Assembly: GCA_945931665.1 (NCBI GenBank)
Contig: CAMEPL010000012.1
Coordinates: 1 to 47,577, forward strand
Reading direction: 5' to 3'
DNA length: 47,577 bases
Origin: an uncultured Clostridium sp.
GTDB lineage: Bacteria > Bacillota > Clostridia > Peptostreptococcales > Peptostreptococcaceae
Part shown: positions 9,455-17,639 of the stretch, one piece after another
Layout of the letters: each line of letters begins with the position of its first letter
How positions within the stretch are numbered: position 1 is the first letter of the stretch
Position numbers and translations under genes: made by a program
The notes under the pieces: model-generated
What the model saw: the letters and a program-made list of their open reading frames with translations, nothing else
Databases searched by the model: none
Told to the model about the DNA's origin: nothing

Positions 9455-11242
9455 CTATATCACCTCGATTTCTTCTGAAACTTTTTCTAAGTTTTTGCTT
9501 TCTAATTCGTCGTATATATTTTCTAAATCATTTTGGTGATCTACAAGGTTTTTATATACTCCACCTTTTAACATAAGTTCGTTGTGACTTCCGCTTTCAG
9601 CTATTACGCCGTTTTCTAACATGTAGATTGTATCTGCATTTTTAACGTTTAATAATCTGTGTGAAATTATTATAACTGTTTTATCTTTAGATAATTTTTC
9701 TATACTTTCCCAAATTTTCTCTTCACTTTCTACATCTATATTTGAAGTAGCCTCGTCGAATATGTATATATCTGGGTTTTTGATTATTGTTCTAGCAAGA
9801 CAAAGTCTTTGTTTTTGTCCACCTGAAAGTAAGTTTCCGCCTTCTCCAACTTTTGTATCAAGTTTGTTTGGAAGGTTTTTAACGAAGTTATCTAAGTTTG
9901 CTTCTTTTAATACTGCATAGATTTCTTCATCTGTAGCATCTTTTTTACCCATCCTAATATTTTCTCTTATTGTTGTATTGAATATATAAGCATTGTGATT
10001 TATAAATCCAATCTTTTTATTTAATACATCAAATGGTATGTCGTTTAGGTTAATTCCGTTAAATGTTATTTCCCCACCATCTACTTCGTCTATTTTAAGA
10101 AGTAAGCTAGTTATTGTACTTTTTCCTGAACCACTTTCTCCGACAAATGCAACTGTTTGTTTTTCTTTTATGTCTATATTTATGTTTTCTAATATTGTTC
10201 TTTTCTTGTCGTAACTATAAGACACATTTTCTAATTTTATGTCTATATTTTCAAGAGATTTCATTTGTTCGTCACTTAAAGATGGTTTTTCTTCAACTTC
10301 TATATCAAGTAAGTCGAATATTCTATCACTTGCTGATATACCATTCATAGCAACGTGGAATAGTGAGCCTAAAAGTCTCATTGGTAAGAAGAACTCCGCA
10401 CTTAAAAGTATTATTATTAAAAGCCCACCAGGAGTTATTATTCCACTTCTAAATTGGCTTATTGCTATTAATATACCTACTGCTGAACCACCATAAGCAA
10501 CTAAATCCATTATTGTTATTGAGTTTAATTGCATTAATAAAACTCTCATCGTTATTTTTCTGAAGTTTTCTGCATCTTCATTCATCTCTTTATTTTTTTC
10601 TTCGTCTAAGTCGAATATTTTTAAAGTAGTAAGACCTTGAAGATTTTCTAAGAATGAATCTCCTAAGTTAGTGTATACACCCCAGTATTTACTTAATAAT
10701 TTTTTAGCTATTTTCATAACTGCCATTATTGTAAGCGGTATTAAAGGTACACATATTAATAATACTAATGCTACTTTAAAACTTATAAATGATACTACTG
10801 CAAATAATGTAAGTGGAGCTAATGCACTGTAGAATAATTGTGGTAAGAATCTACCAAAATAAATTTCTAATGCCTCAACACCATCAACACCTATTTGTAC
10901 TACTGATGATGTAGATATAAATTTATTGTAATTTACACCTATATTTAATAATTTTTCATATATTTTTTCTCTTAAGACTTTTTTAACTTCACTTGATGAG
11001 TTAAGTGAAAATCTTGTTGAATAGTAATTTGCTAAAAATCTAATAACTAAAAGCGAAGTAATATAAAGTCCATCTCTTAAGTAGTTTATTTCTAAATTTG
11101 AATTTATTAATTTATCTATTGTATTTCCTATAAATAGGATAACTAATATATTACATATTATTGAGATCCAGTTCATTAAAACTGTCATTGCAATCCATTT
11201 TTTCGAGCTATTACATAAATCGAGTAATCTCTTTTTAAACAT
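9455..11242 (-). CDS. ABC exporter half-transporter (fused permease and ATPase), subunit 1
   Basis: 595 residues with an exporter-type membrane domain and a C-terminal ATPase: Walker A GESGSGKST, signature LSGGQKQRLCLAR, Walker B IYIFDEATSNID and switch segment ISHRLL. The start used is the ATG at 11242, with AGAGGTG about six bases upstream. A TTG five codons earlier would overlap the DUF454 gene. It begins one base after that gene's stop and is followed one base later by the second exporter, so the three genes are one unit. The C-terminal tail after the ATPase is acidic and charged. The composite DEATSNID versus DEPTSNLD Walker B pair is compatible with an asymmetric heterodimer. Confidence 0.85.
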   Translation of the reverse strand: MFKKRLLDLCNSSKKWIAMTVLMNWISIICNILVILFIGNTIDKLINSNLEINYLRDGLYITSLLVIRFLANYYSTRFSLNSSSEVKKVLREKIYEKLLNIGVNYNKFISTSSVVQIGVDGVEALEIYFGRFLPQLFYSALAPLTLFAVVSFISFKVALVLLICVPLIPLTIMAVMKIAKKLLSKYWGVYTNLGDSFLENLQGLTTLKIFDLDEEKNKEMNEDAENFRKITMRVLLMQLNSITIMDLVAYGGSAVGILIAISQFRSGIITPGGLLIIILLSAEFFLPMRLLGSLFHVAMNGISASDRIFDLLDIEVEEKPSLSDEQMKSLENIDIKLENVSYSYDKKRTILENINIDIKEKQTVAFVGESGSGKSTITSLLLKIDEVDGGEITFNGINLNDIPFDVLNKKIGFINHNAYIFNTTIRENIRMGKKDATDEEIYAVLKEANLDNFVKNLPNKLDTKVGEGGNLLSGGQKQRLCLARTIIKNPDIYIFDEATSNIDVESEEKIWESIEKLSKDKTVIIISHRLLNVKNADTIYMLENGVIAESGSHNELMLKGGVYKNLVDHQNDLENIYDELESKNLEKVSEEIEVI

Positions 11243-11243
11243 T

Positions 11244-11624
11244 TTACACCTCTTCAATTTCTATCGTCTTCATTTTTGTAAAGAATATAACTTTTGTAAC
11301 CCACATAACAACAATTACCATTCTCATTATCGGACTTTTAATAGTTATAAACATAAATAGTAAAAGTAATGATACTGGTATAGTAAGCATTAATTTACCT
11401 CTTAAAGTCATTCCACCTTTTTCGTGGAAGTTTCTGACGTATTTATCGTATATTTTTGTATTCATAAATTTTTCACTTAATTTTTTACTACTACTTATAT
11501 AACAGTAAGATGTTAAAAGTAATAGTGGTGTTGTCGGAAGTATCGGTAAAAATATACCTATTATCCCGACTATTAATGACAATGTTCCAAGAGCTATAAG
11601 CCCTATTTTTTTTATAGATATCAT
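11244..11624 (-). CDS. DUF454 (YbaN-like) inner-membrane protein
   Basis: 126 residues. The start at 11624 has GGGGAAAG upstream; an upstream in-frame extension overlaps a hairpin and has no ribosome site. Family features are a first hydrophobic segment GLIALGTLSLIVGIIGIFLPILPTTPLLLLTSYCY, a short cytoplasmic loop with FMNTKIYDKYVRNF, and two more membrane segments. YbaN/DUF454 proteins have no settled biochemical role. They are often found next to haem-uptake and ABC genes in bacteria, and here the gene heads the exporter operon. Confidence 0.85.
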   Translation of the reverse strand: MISIKKIGLIALGTLSLIVGIIGIFLPILPTTPLLLLTSYCYISSSKKLSEKFMNTKIYDKYVRNFHEKGGMTLRGKLMLTIPVSLLLLFMFITIKSPIMRMVIVVMWVTKVIFFTKMKTIEIEEV

Positions 11625-11666
11625 GTTTCTTTCCCCTTTTGTAAATTTTGGAAATTCGTTATTTAG

Positions 11667-11699
11667 TAAAACAAGAATGTCTATAAATAAACATCCTTG
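11667..11699 (-). terminator. Hairpin between the haem ATPase gene and the DUF454 operon
   Basis: CAAGGATGT pairs with ACATTCTTG (one G-T pair) and is followed by TTTTA on the minus strand. It would end the haem-import transcript and make the exporter genes a separate unit, or act as a leaky attenuator. Confidence 0.65.
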
Positions 11700-11745
11700 T
11701 CCCAAAATATATATAAGCTAATTACATATTTTATATTACACAAAT

Positions 11746-11768
11746 TAATAATGATAAATATCAATATT
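11746..11768 (-). promoter_or_regulatory. Weak Fur-like palindrome overlapping a possible promoter
   Basis: The stretch around 11750-11765 contains ATGATA-AA-TATCA, about 13 of 19 matches to the Fur consensus. On the minus strand TTGATA at its edge could serve as a -35, with TGTAAT 18 bases on. It sits upstream of DUF454 and the exporters, but a hairpin lies between. Confidence 0.35.
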
Positions 11769-11771
11769 ATT

Positions 11772-12545
11772 TTAGCAAATCTTCTTAGGTATAAAGTAAA
11801 CTTCTTCATCTTGCTTATGTATATATCCCGTTACATTATATACATCTTTTATAGTATCTTCATCCATAACTTCTTCTGATTTACCTTGTTTTATCAATTT
11901 ACCATTTTTCATTATTACGATATTATGGCTGTAATTTATAGCTTGGTTTAAATCGTGTAAAACCATTATTATCGTGATATTATACTTTTCATTTAGAGCT
12001 TTTACTACTTCTAATATCTCTATTTGATGGTAAATATCTAGATAAGTTGTCGGCTCATCAAGTAATAATACATCTGTATTTTGTGCAAGCGACATAGCTA
12101 TAAATGCCCTTTGCTTTTGTCCGCCTGATAGATTTACTACTTTTTTATCTTGTATTTCTTCTATTCCTGTGGCTTTTAATGCAAAGTCTATCATTTTTTC
12201 ATTTTCTTCTTTATCTTCTTTTTTGACATTTGGATATATAGTTCTACCAAATGATACTAAATCTCTAACCGTTATATCATCTGGCGATTCATTTTCTTGA
12301 TATACACATGAGATATATTTTGCGATCTCTTTTTGTTTTAATTTGCTTAAATCTTTATCTCCTAAGTATATTTTTCCGCTTTTCGGTTTTAAATAAGTAG
12401 ATATCATATGTAAAAGTGTACTTTTTCCACTTCCATTCGGTCCAAGGATAGTGGTAACTTCTCCACTTTTAAATTCTAATGATAAATCTTTTATAAATTC
12501 TTTTTTCTTGTTATAAGAAAAACTTATATTTTGTAACTTAATCAT
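11772..12545 (-). CDS. Iron/haem ABC transporter ATP-binding protein (FecE/HmuV type)
   Basis: 257 residues with Walker A GPNGSGKST, the Q-loop region YQENES, signature LSGGQKQRAFIA, Walker B VLLLDEPTTYLD and switch HDL. The combination DEPTTYLD with HQIEILEVV is typical of ATPases of Fe-siderophore/haem importers. Its start overlaps the permease stop by one base (TAATG) with AAGGAG upstream, so it is translationally coupled. It would energise the FecCD permease together with the binding lipoprotein encoded just before. Confidence 0.92.
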   Translation of the reverse strand: MIKLQNISFSYNKKKEFIKDLSLEFKSGEVTTILGPNGSGKSTLLHMISTYLKPKSGKIYLGDKDLSKLKQKEIAKYISCVYQENESPDDITVRDLVSFGRTIYPNVKKEDKEENEKMIDFALKATGIEEIQDKKVVNLSGGQKQRAFIAMSLAQNTDVLLLDEPTTYLDIYHQIEILEVVKALNEKYNITIIMVLHDLNQAINYSHNIVIMKNGKLIKQGKSEEVMDEDTIKDVYNVTGYIHKQDEEVYFIPKKIC

Positions 12546-13549
12546 TATTTTTTGCTCCTTCTAAGTATATAAATAAAGAATGGACCACCAATTAAACACA
12601 TTGTTACCCCTACTGGTATTTCGTAAGGTCTAAATATATTCCTAGATACTGTATCTGCCACAAGTAGTAAAAATCCACCCATAACATAACTAAATGGTAT
12701 TAGGAACTTATGACTAGATCCTATTAAGAATCTGCATATATGTGGTATTATAAGTCCTACAAACGATATAACACCACCAACTCCTGTAGATATACTACTT
12801 AAAAATACGGCTACAAAAGTTATTAAAACTCTTACTTTATTTACATTTAAACCTAAACTTTGAGCTGTTTTATCGCCAAGACCCATAAGGTCACAGCTTT
12901 TTATAACAAGTAGGCATAATACAAGCCCTATTACGCTGTAACAAGCTAATATTCTAAAGTCTGCCCAAGTCACATTTACTAAACTTCCTAAAAGCCAAGT
13001 CTGTATAGTAGAAACTCCTGAACTATTAAAAACTGTCATCATTGATGATAACGCGTTTAATATAGAGTTTACACATACACCTGCTAAAATTATTCTAACT
13101 GGTGAAAATCCCTTGTCCTCTCCTATTAGATAAACAAGACAAGCAGCTACTATACCACCTAAAAATGCTAGTATAAGTTTGTATTTAATAAATTGTGAAA
13201 ATAACACCATTACAACTATAGATGCTAAACTAGCTCCTGATGATATACCGATTATCCCAGGGTCTGCTAGTGGGTTTTTCATAGTAGTTTGTAAAAGAGC
13301 TCCTGCTACTGCAAGGTTTCCACCTATTAAAACAGCACTTAAAACTCTCGGCATTCTAAGATCTTTAATTATTAAAAAGTTACCTGTTTGTCTATTTAAG
13401 AACATTCCCTCAAGTAACTCTTTAAATGAAATATCTAAACTACCTATTCTTAAGGATATTAATATTGTCAAAAATAAAATAAAAACTGTACCAAGTATCA
13501 TGCATATTTTTTTAGAACTACTTAAAGTAGGTGTTTCTATTCTACTCAT
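12545..13549 (-). CDS. Iron/haem ABC transporter permease (FecCD family)
   Basis: 334 residues with about nine to ten membrane segments in the FecCD/BtuC arrangement. Recognisable blocks are LRMPRVLSAVLIGGNLAVAGALLQ, NPLADPGIIGISSGAS, WLLGSL and GVGGVISFVGLIIPHICR, the last being the coupling region near the ATPase. GGAGAT precedes the ATG, and the start overlaps the binding-protein stop by 8 bases. It forms the membrane channel of the importer for haem or an iron chelate. Confidence 0.93.
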   Translation of the reverse strand: MSRIETPTLSSSKKICMILGTVFILFLTILISLRIGSLDISFKELLEGMFLNRQTGNFLIIKDLRMPRVLSAVLIGGNLAVAGALLQTTMKNPLADPGIIGISSGASLASIVVMVLFSQFIKYKLILAFLGGIVAACLVYLIGEDKGFSPVRIILAGVCVNSILNALSSMMTVFNSSGVSTIQTWLLGSLVNVTWADFRILACYSVIGLVLCLLVIKSCDLMGLGDKTAQSLGLNVNKVRVLITFVAVFLSSISTGVGGVISFVGLIIPHICRFLIGSSHKFLIPFSYVMGGFLLLVADTVSRNIFRPYEIPVGVTMCLIGGPFFIYILRRSKK

Positions 13550-14414
13550 ATAATATATCTCCTAATTTTTCTACTGCCTCAACTATTTGTAAGTTTGCAC
13601 TCATTCCGAAATAACCATTTTCTAAATAAGTTATATCACCTTTTTTGACAGCATTTACATTTTGCCATAATTCTTTAGATAACTCATCTGCCACTGCTTT
13701 TTTTGCAGTATCTGGATCAGCATGAGTCATAACTAGTATTTTATCTGGATTTAATTTTATTATCTCTTCTAAGTTTAATTGAGTAAATGAAGTAGCTGCA
13801 TTTGAGAATATATTATTTCCTCCTGCTAATTCTACTAAGTTACCAACATAACTTTTGTCTGTTGCAACCATTACGCTACCTGGTGCCCCGAATAATACTA
13901 ATATTTTGTCATCAGATTTTTTATTAGAATTAACTTTTTCTTCTACTTTATTTATTTCATTTAATATTTCATCTGCTTTATCTTGTTTATTAAATTTTTC
14001 TCCTAAAGCAGATACTGTTTCTTTTAATCCATCAACTGTGCTTAAATTGTAAAAATCAGCATCTATGTTGTTTTCTTTAAATTGTTTTTCATAATCACTT
14101 CCTAGAGTATCTACACATATTACACTCGTAGGATTTAATGATTTTATTATTTCCATATCTGGACTCATTGGACTTCCAACTTGTGTTGCACCTTTTGCAC
14201 TTTCTGGAAGGTCATAGTTAGTCTTTGGAACACCGCTAACCGCTACATCTAATCTATCAAGTATTTGAGTTATTGCAACAGATGTCGCTACAACTACATC
14301 CCCTTTATCAGTTGAATTATTATCTGAACTTGCGCTGTCTGTTTTGCTACTTGAACATCCAACTACAGAAAAAGTAATCATTAAAATAGATATTAAACAT
14401 AAAATCTTTTTCAA
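13542..14414 (-). CDS. Haem-type ABC transporter substrate-binding lipoprotein (IsdE-like)
   Basis: 290 residues beginning with a lipoprotein signal peptide (lysines, hydrophobic core, FSVVGC lipobox with Cys20). The start codon is TTG at 14414, supported by GAGG eight bases upstream. The mature part is a class III helical-backbone binding protein: VGSPMSPDMEIIKSLNP in the first lobe and LNPDKILVMTHADPD in the second. IsdE binds haem through a Met in lobe 1 and a His in lobe 2. The Met of GSPMSPD and His of VMTHAD sit at comparable places, which suggests haem rather than siderophore, but this is inference. It is first in the three-gene importer after the NEAT/sortase genes. Confidence 0.88.
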   Translation of the reverse strand: MKKILCLISILMITFSVVGCSSSKTDSASSDNNSTDKGDVVVATSVAITQILDRLDVAVSGVPKTNYDLPESAKGATQVGSPMSPDMEIIKSLNPTSVICVDTLGSDYEKQFKENNIDADFYNLSTVDGLKETVSALGEKFNKQDKADEILNEINKVEEKVNSNKKSDDKILVLFGAPGSVMVATDKSYVGNLVELAGGNNIFSNAATSFTQLNLEEIIKLNPDKILVMTHADPDTAKKAVADELSKELWQNVNAVKKGDITYLENGYFGMSANLQIVEAVEKLGDILYE

Positions 14415-14501
14415 TTTATATTCCTCATTTCTTATATCGTACTGTCTTTTTTACTTTATTAAATTGTAATTTATATAAATTTAAATAATTTTCAAATCCA
14501 T

Positions 14502-14557
14502 ATTTTGACGTAATCTAATATATTTTCGATATTTAAATTATAATTATTCGTCAAAAT
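14502..14557. repeat. Inverted repeat between the sortase and binding-protein genes
   Basis: ATTTTGACG (14502-14510) and CGTCAAAAT (14549-14557), 38 bases apart, with further A/T pairing inside. It could be a hairpin in the polycistronic RNA or a protein site. No T tract follows, so it is not a standard terminator. Confidence 0.55.
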
Positions 14558-14568
14558 TCTAAGAGAAC

Positions 14569-15117
14569 TTACTCTGCAATTTCTCCCTTAATAATAAGTC
14601 TTTTTTTACCGCCATTTGTGCAAGTAACTAGAGTTATCTCTTTTTTACTCATATCTTGGCTAAGTACTGAAGTATTTTCAGCCTCTGTATCAAATTTTTC
14701 TGTTATCTTATATTTAAATATGCCCTTTGTAGTTTCAATTTCTATTTCATCGTTTATTTTTACTTTATGTAGTTCGTTAAATACTTGGTTATACAAATAA
14801 CTACTATGTCCGGCAATTGAGAAGTTCCCTTCTTCTCCTGGCATAGCAGTTCCTTCAAAGTGACATGCGTAATATTTTAGATACTGATCATCTGTGCCCT
14901 CTACAATTACTGTCTCCAAACCTACCGACTTAACCCTCATAATTGCTATTTCTTCTCCAGGTTTGTAAGTTTGTTTTACTTCAGCTTGTTTTATTTCTTG
15001 TTTGAATTTTTCTATACTGTTGTTTTCAACGTATTTTGAATAATACCTTAATCCTTGTGGGATTATCATCATAGATAATCCCACAATAATTAAAAATATA
15101 CTTATTTTTTTTCGCAT
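14569..15117 (-). CDS. Sortase, class D-like
   Basis: 182 residues: one N-terminal membrane anchor (about residues 5-25) and a sortase barrel. The catalytic triad is visible as His in GNFSIAGHSS, Cys in TLVTCTNGG and Arg in KKRLIIKG. The short length, PGEEGNFSIAGH block and TLVTCT context fit class D rather than class B, which is usually about 240 residues. Its ATG directly follows the stop of the preceding NEAT gene, so the two are coupled. The likely substrate is the LPQTGS-bearing NEAT protein two genes upstream; class D sortases of clostridia are known to favour LPQTGS. Confidence 0.88.
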   Translation of the reverse strand: MRKKISIFLIIVGLSMMIIPQGLRYYSKYVENNSIEKFKQEIKQAEVKQTYKPGEEIAIMRVKSVGLETVIVEGTDDQYLKYYACHFEGTAMPGEEGNFSIAGHSSYLYNQVFNELHKVKINDEIEIETTKGIFKYKITEKFDTEAENTSVLSQDMSKKEITLVTCTNGGKKRLIIKGEIAE

Positions 15118-15747
15118 CTATTTTTTCTTCTTAACAAATACTACTGCTCCAGCTATAACTACTACTATAGCTACTGCACCTGCTATTATTACAGGTGTAG
15201 AAGATTTAGATTCTTTCGCTTTTTCTTGAGTCTCTTCAGCATCATCTGATTCATTCTCAGTATTTACAGCTTCAACTTCTTCCTCTTCTACTTCTACTTC
15301 GTATTTTTCAACAAGTTCTAAAGTATCAAAATTAGGTATTATATCAAATTCAACGTCTCTTTCCATAGCGTCAACATATATTTGAGTTTTAATTTTTGAA
15401 TCTAATGAGTCTACTTTAAATTTTAATTTTATAGTTGAAGCACCTTCTCCAGCTATTTCTTCTATATCTACAGATTTACCATCTACTGTAATTCTGTGGT
15501 TATTCATATATTCAGTCCCACTAAATTCTACTATATAGTTGTAAGTTTTATCACCTACTACTTCAAGTTGCATAGTTTCATTTAAATACGTTCTCGCCAT
15601 GCTCATGCCTATTTCTTGTTCATGATAAACGTCATTTTTTAGGTTGTATAATCCAGGTTCTATATCTTCATTTCCAGCAGCAAATGCTACATTAGTAAAA
15701 CAAAGTATAGTTAAACATATAGTAAATAAATGCTTTAAAATTTTCAT
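15118..15747 (-). CDS. Single-NEAT-domain membrane-anchored haem-binding protein
   Basis: 209 residues: signal peptide (about 1-23, ending near VAFAAG), one NEAT domain (about 30-145), an acidic linker rich in Glu (EVEVEEEEVEAVN) and a C-terminal hydrophobic segment followed by KKKK. There is no LPXTG-type motif before the hydrophobic segment, so it is probably held by a transmembrane anchor. It would act as a haem relay between the wall protein and the lipoprotein. The NEAT strand corresponding to the usual Tyr ligand reads DAMERDVEFDI. It lies 9 bases after the three-NEAT gene. Confidence 0.85.
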   Translation of the reverse strand: MKILKHLFTICLTILCFTNVAFAAGNEDIEPGLYNLKNDVYHEQEIGMSMARTYLNETMQLEVVGDKTYNYIVEFSGTEYMNNHRITVDGKSVDIEEIAGEGASTIKLKFKVDSLDSKIKTQIYVDAMERDVEFDIIPNFDTLELVEKYEVEVEEEEVEAVNTENESDDAEETQEKAKESKSSTPVIIAGAVAIVVVIAGAVVFVKKKK

Positions 15748-15756
15748 TCTTAAATC

Positions 15757-17394
15757 CTACTTTCTTTTTCTTCTTCCTATAAATGCTCCTAGTGCAGTTA
15801 TTAAACTACCACCAGCTAACATTGATTCTGCGTTTATTACGCTACCTGTTTGTGGTAAACTACCGTCAGTTCCTTCGATATCTTTTACAAATGTATAAGT
15901 GCTTTCTAATAATTGTACGCCGAACTCAACAGATCTACTCATTGGTATTATGTATGCACTTACTTTTATATCATCTTTTAAAGAGCTTATTTTAAATCTA
16001 TAGCTTTTGCTAGTTGATGAAGATGATGTTACTTGATGGTTTACTAATGAACCATTTACATAGAATTTATGATTGTTCATTAAATCTACACCTGTAAATG
16101 TAAGTGTTAAGTAAAGTTGTCCATCTATATCTTCTACTTTAGAAATTTGATTTAAGTATTTTCTAGCCATTTGTCTACCAGTCTCGTTGTTGTGAACTAC
16201 ATTATTTTGTATTGTGTATAGTTTACCTTTTACAACAGTATCTCCAACTACAGTATCATTTGAACCAGTGTTTGAATCATTTGATCCTGAACCTAAGCTT
16301 CCTCCTGGTATATTACCTGAGTTGTTGTTTTCTGGTAATTGAGCTTCTTGGTTGGCACTTACAAATTTTAATGTAGATTGATTTAATTTTAAATCGAAAT
16401 CAACTGTTCTACCCATTGCATCTATATATGTACTTATGTTAAGTTTTGATGATAAACTTGGTATTTCTACTTTTATTCTTATAGTGTCATTCCCAACATT
16501 TGTTTTTGTATAGTTTAAAGTTTTTGAGTTAGCTTTTATAACTATATTTTTCATTAAACTACTTTGTCCCATTTCAAATGTTAAGTAGTATTTTCCATCT
16601 TTTATTTCTACATTACTAGTTTCATTTAAGATTCCTCTAACCATAGAGTATCCTACTTGATTGTCTAAGATTACAATATTTTTTACTTGATAATGACCAT
16701 TTTTAAGTGTTCCATTTGATGGAGCATCGTTATTTTCATCTTTATCTGAAGTAGATCCATTTGAATTGTTTCCATTGTTTGAATTATTTCCACTATCTAC
16801 ATTGTCATTTTTATCTTCTTCTTTATCTTCTTCTTTATCATTTTCATCTTGTTCAGGTTTTTGTTCAGGTTGTTGCTCAGGCTTTTGAGTTGGGCTTGTA
16901 ACAGTATCGTCCTTATCTTCTTCAGTTGAACCTGATGCTATTTTTGCATCTACTCTAGCAGCTGCGTTTACTATAAAGTTTCCAAATGGATTTATTTCGA
17001 AGTTTACTCTTATATCATCTTGTAAAGAAGCTATTTCAAAAGTAATAGTTCTAGTTGTTCCATTTAACTCATTTTTATACTCTACTGCTTTACCATTTAT
17101 AGTAGGTACTACAGATTTCATTAATTCTCCAGAGCTTAAAACTAAAACTAGATATCTCTTTCCATTTTCTACTTTTATGTAGCTATCTTGTAAATAAGAG
17201 TTTGCAGATGATACTTCATCTGAATTATCTTTTCTTAAAGTTGTGTTTAAGTCTATTCTTTGTTGACTTGATAAAACAACACTTTGTCCGTTAGTTAGTT
17301 CTGCTGCATATGAACTACTTACACTCCCCCCAAATATTGTTAAAATTGCTAATGCAGCCATAGCTGTTTTTACCTTTTTGTTTTTAAATATCAT
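15757..17394 (-). CDS. Three-NEAT-domain surface protein with LPQTG sorting signal
   Basis: 545 residues. It has a signal peptide (about 1-30), NEAT 1 (about 32-150), an Asp/Glu/Lys/Asn/Pro-rich linker with PEQKPEQ-type repeats (about 155-225), NEAT 2 (about 228-345), a Gly/Ser/Asn linker, NEAT 3 (about 380-495), then the wall signal LPQTGS (LPQTG at 15858-15844), a hydrophobic segment and RRKRK. The start at 17394 has GAGGAG just upstream; an earlier GTG overlaps that site. NEAT domains bind haem or haemoproteins at the cell surface. The family's YXXXY haem motif is not seen; NEAT 2 and 3 carry AMGRTVDF and PMSRSVEF instead. First gene after the Fur box. Confidence 0.92.
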   Translation of the reverse strand: MIFKNKKVKTAMAALAILTIFGGSVSSSYAAELTNGQSVVLSSQQRIDLNTTLRKDNSDEVSSANSYLQDSYIKVENGKRYLVLVLSSGELMKSVVPTINGKAVEYKNELNGTTRTITFEIASLQDDIRVNFEINPFGNFIVNAAARVDAKIASGSTEEDKDDTVTSPTQKPEQQPEQKPEQDENDKEEDKEEDKNDNVDSGNNSNNGNNSNGSTSDKDENNDAPSNGTLKNGHYQVKNIVILDNQVGYSMVRGILNETSNVEIKDGKYYLTFEMGQSSLMKNIVIKANSKTLNYTKTNVGNDTIRIKVEIPSLSSKLNISTYIDAMGRTVDFDLKLNQSTLKFVSANQEAQLPENNNSGNIPGGSLGSGSNDSNTGSNDTVVGDTVVKGKLYTIQNNVVHNNETGRQMARKYLNQISKVEDIDGQLYLTLTFTGVDLMNNHKFYVNGSLVNHQVTSSSSTSKSYRFKISSLKDDIKVSAYIIPMSRSVEFGVQLLESTYTFVKDIEGTDGSLPQTGSVINAESMLAGGSLITALGAFIGRRKRK

Positions 17395-17434
17395 GGTACT
17401 CCTCACTTTCCTATTTTCTTATATAAGAGTAACA

Positions 17435-17453
17435 TATTATGATAATCATTGTC
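17435..17453 (-). promoter_or_regulatory. Fur box overlapping the promoter of the NEAT/haem operon
   Basis: A palindrome centred on ATGATAATCAT matches the 19-base Fur consensus at about 16 positions. It overlaps the TTGACA (17455-17450) on the minus strand that is followed, 18 bases on, by an extended -10 TGTTACTCT. Binding of Fe-Fur would block the promoter, giving induction under iron limitation. Confidence 0.85.
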
Positions 17454-17639
17454 AATTAAAAATAACTATGTTTTTCAATGAAATTTATTAAATCATTTTA
17501 ATTTGTCTTTTTTCTAATTATTTATCTAATTTTTTAAAATTTAATGTTTGTTGAAAATATAAATTTATTAGACTATAATTTAAATATAGAATAATCTATA
17601 TAGTTTTTAAAAAAGTTTTCTTTGGGAGGGGATTTAATC

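Noticed and set aside
11258..11705. Longer N-terminus for the DUF454 gene (start at 11705)
   Set aside because: The extra 27 codons overlap a hairpin and do not resemble the family; GGGGAAAG precedes the ATG at 11624.
16740..16930. Short tandem repeats in the NEAT protein linker as a possible CRISPR or mobile repeat
   Set aside because: They encode a low-complexity acidic/Pro-Glu-Gln linker in frame and have no spacer structure.
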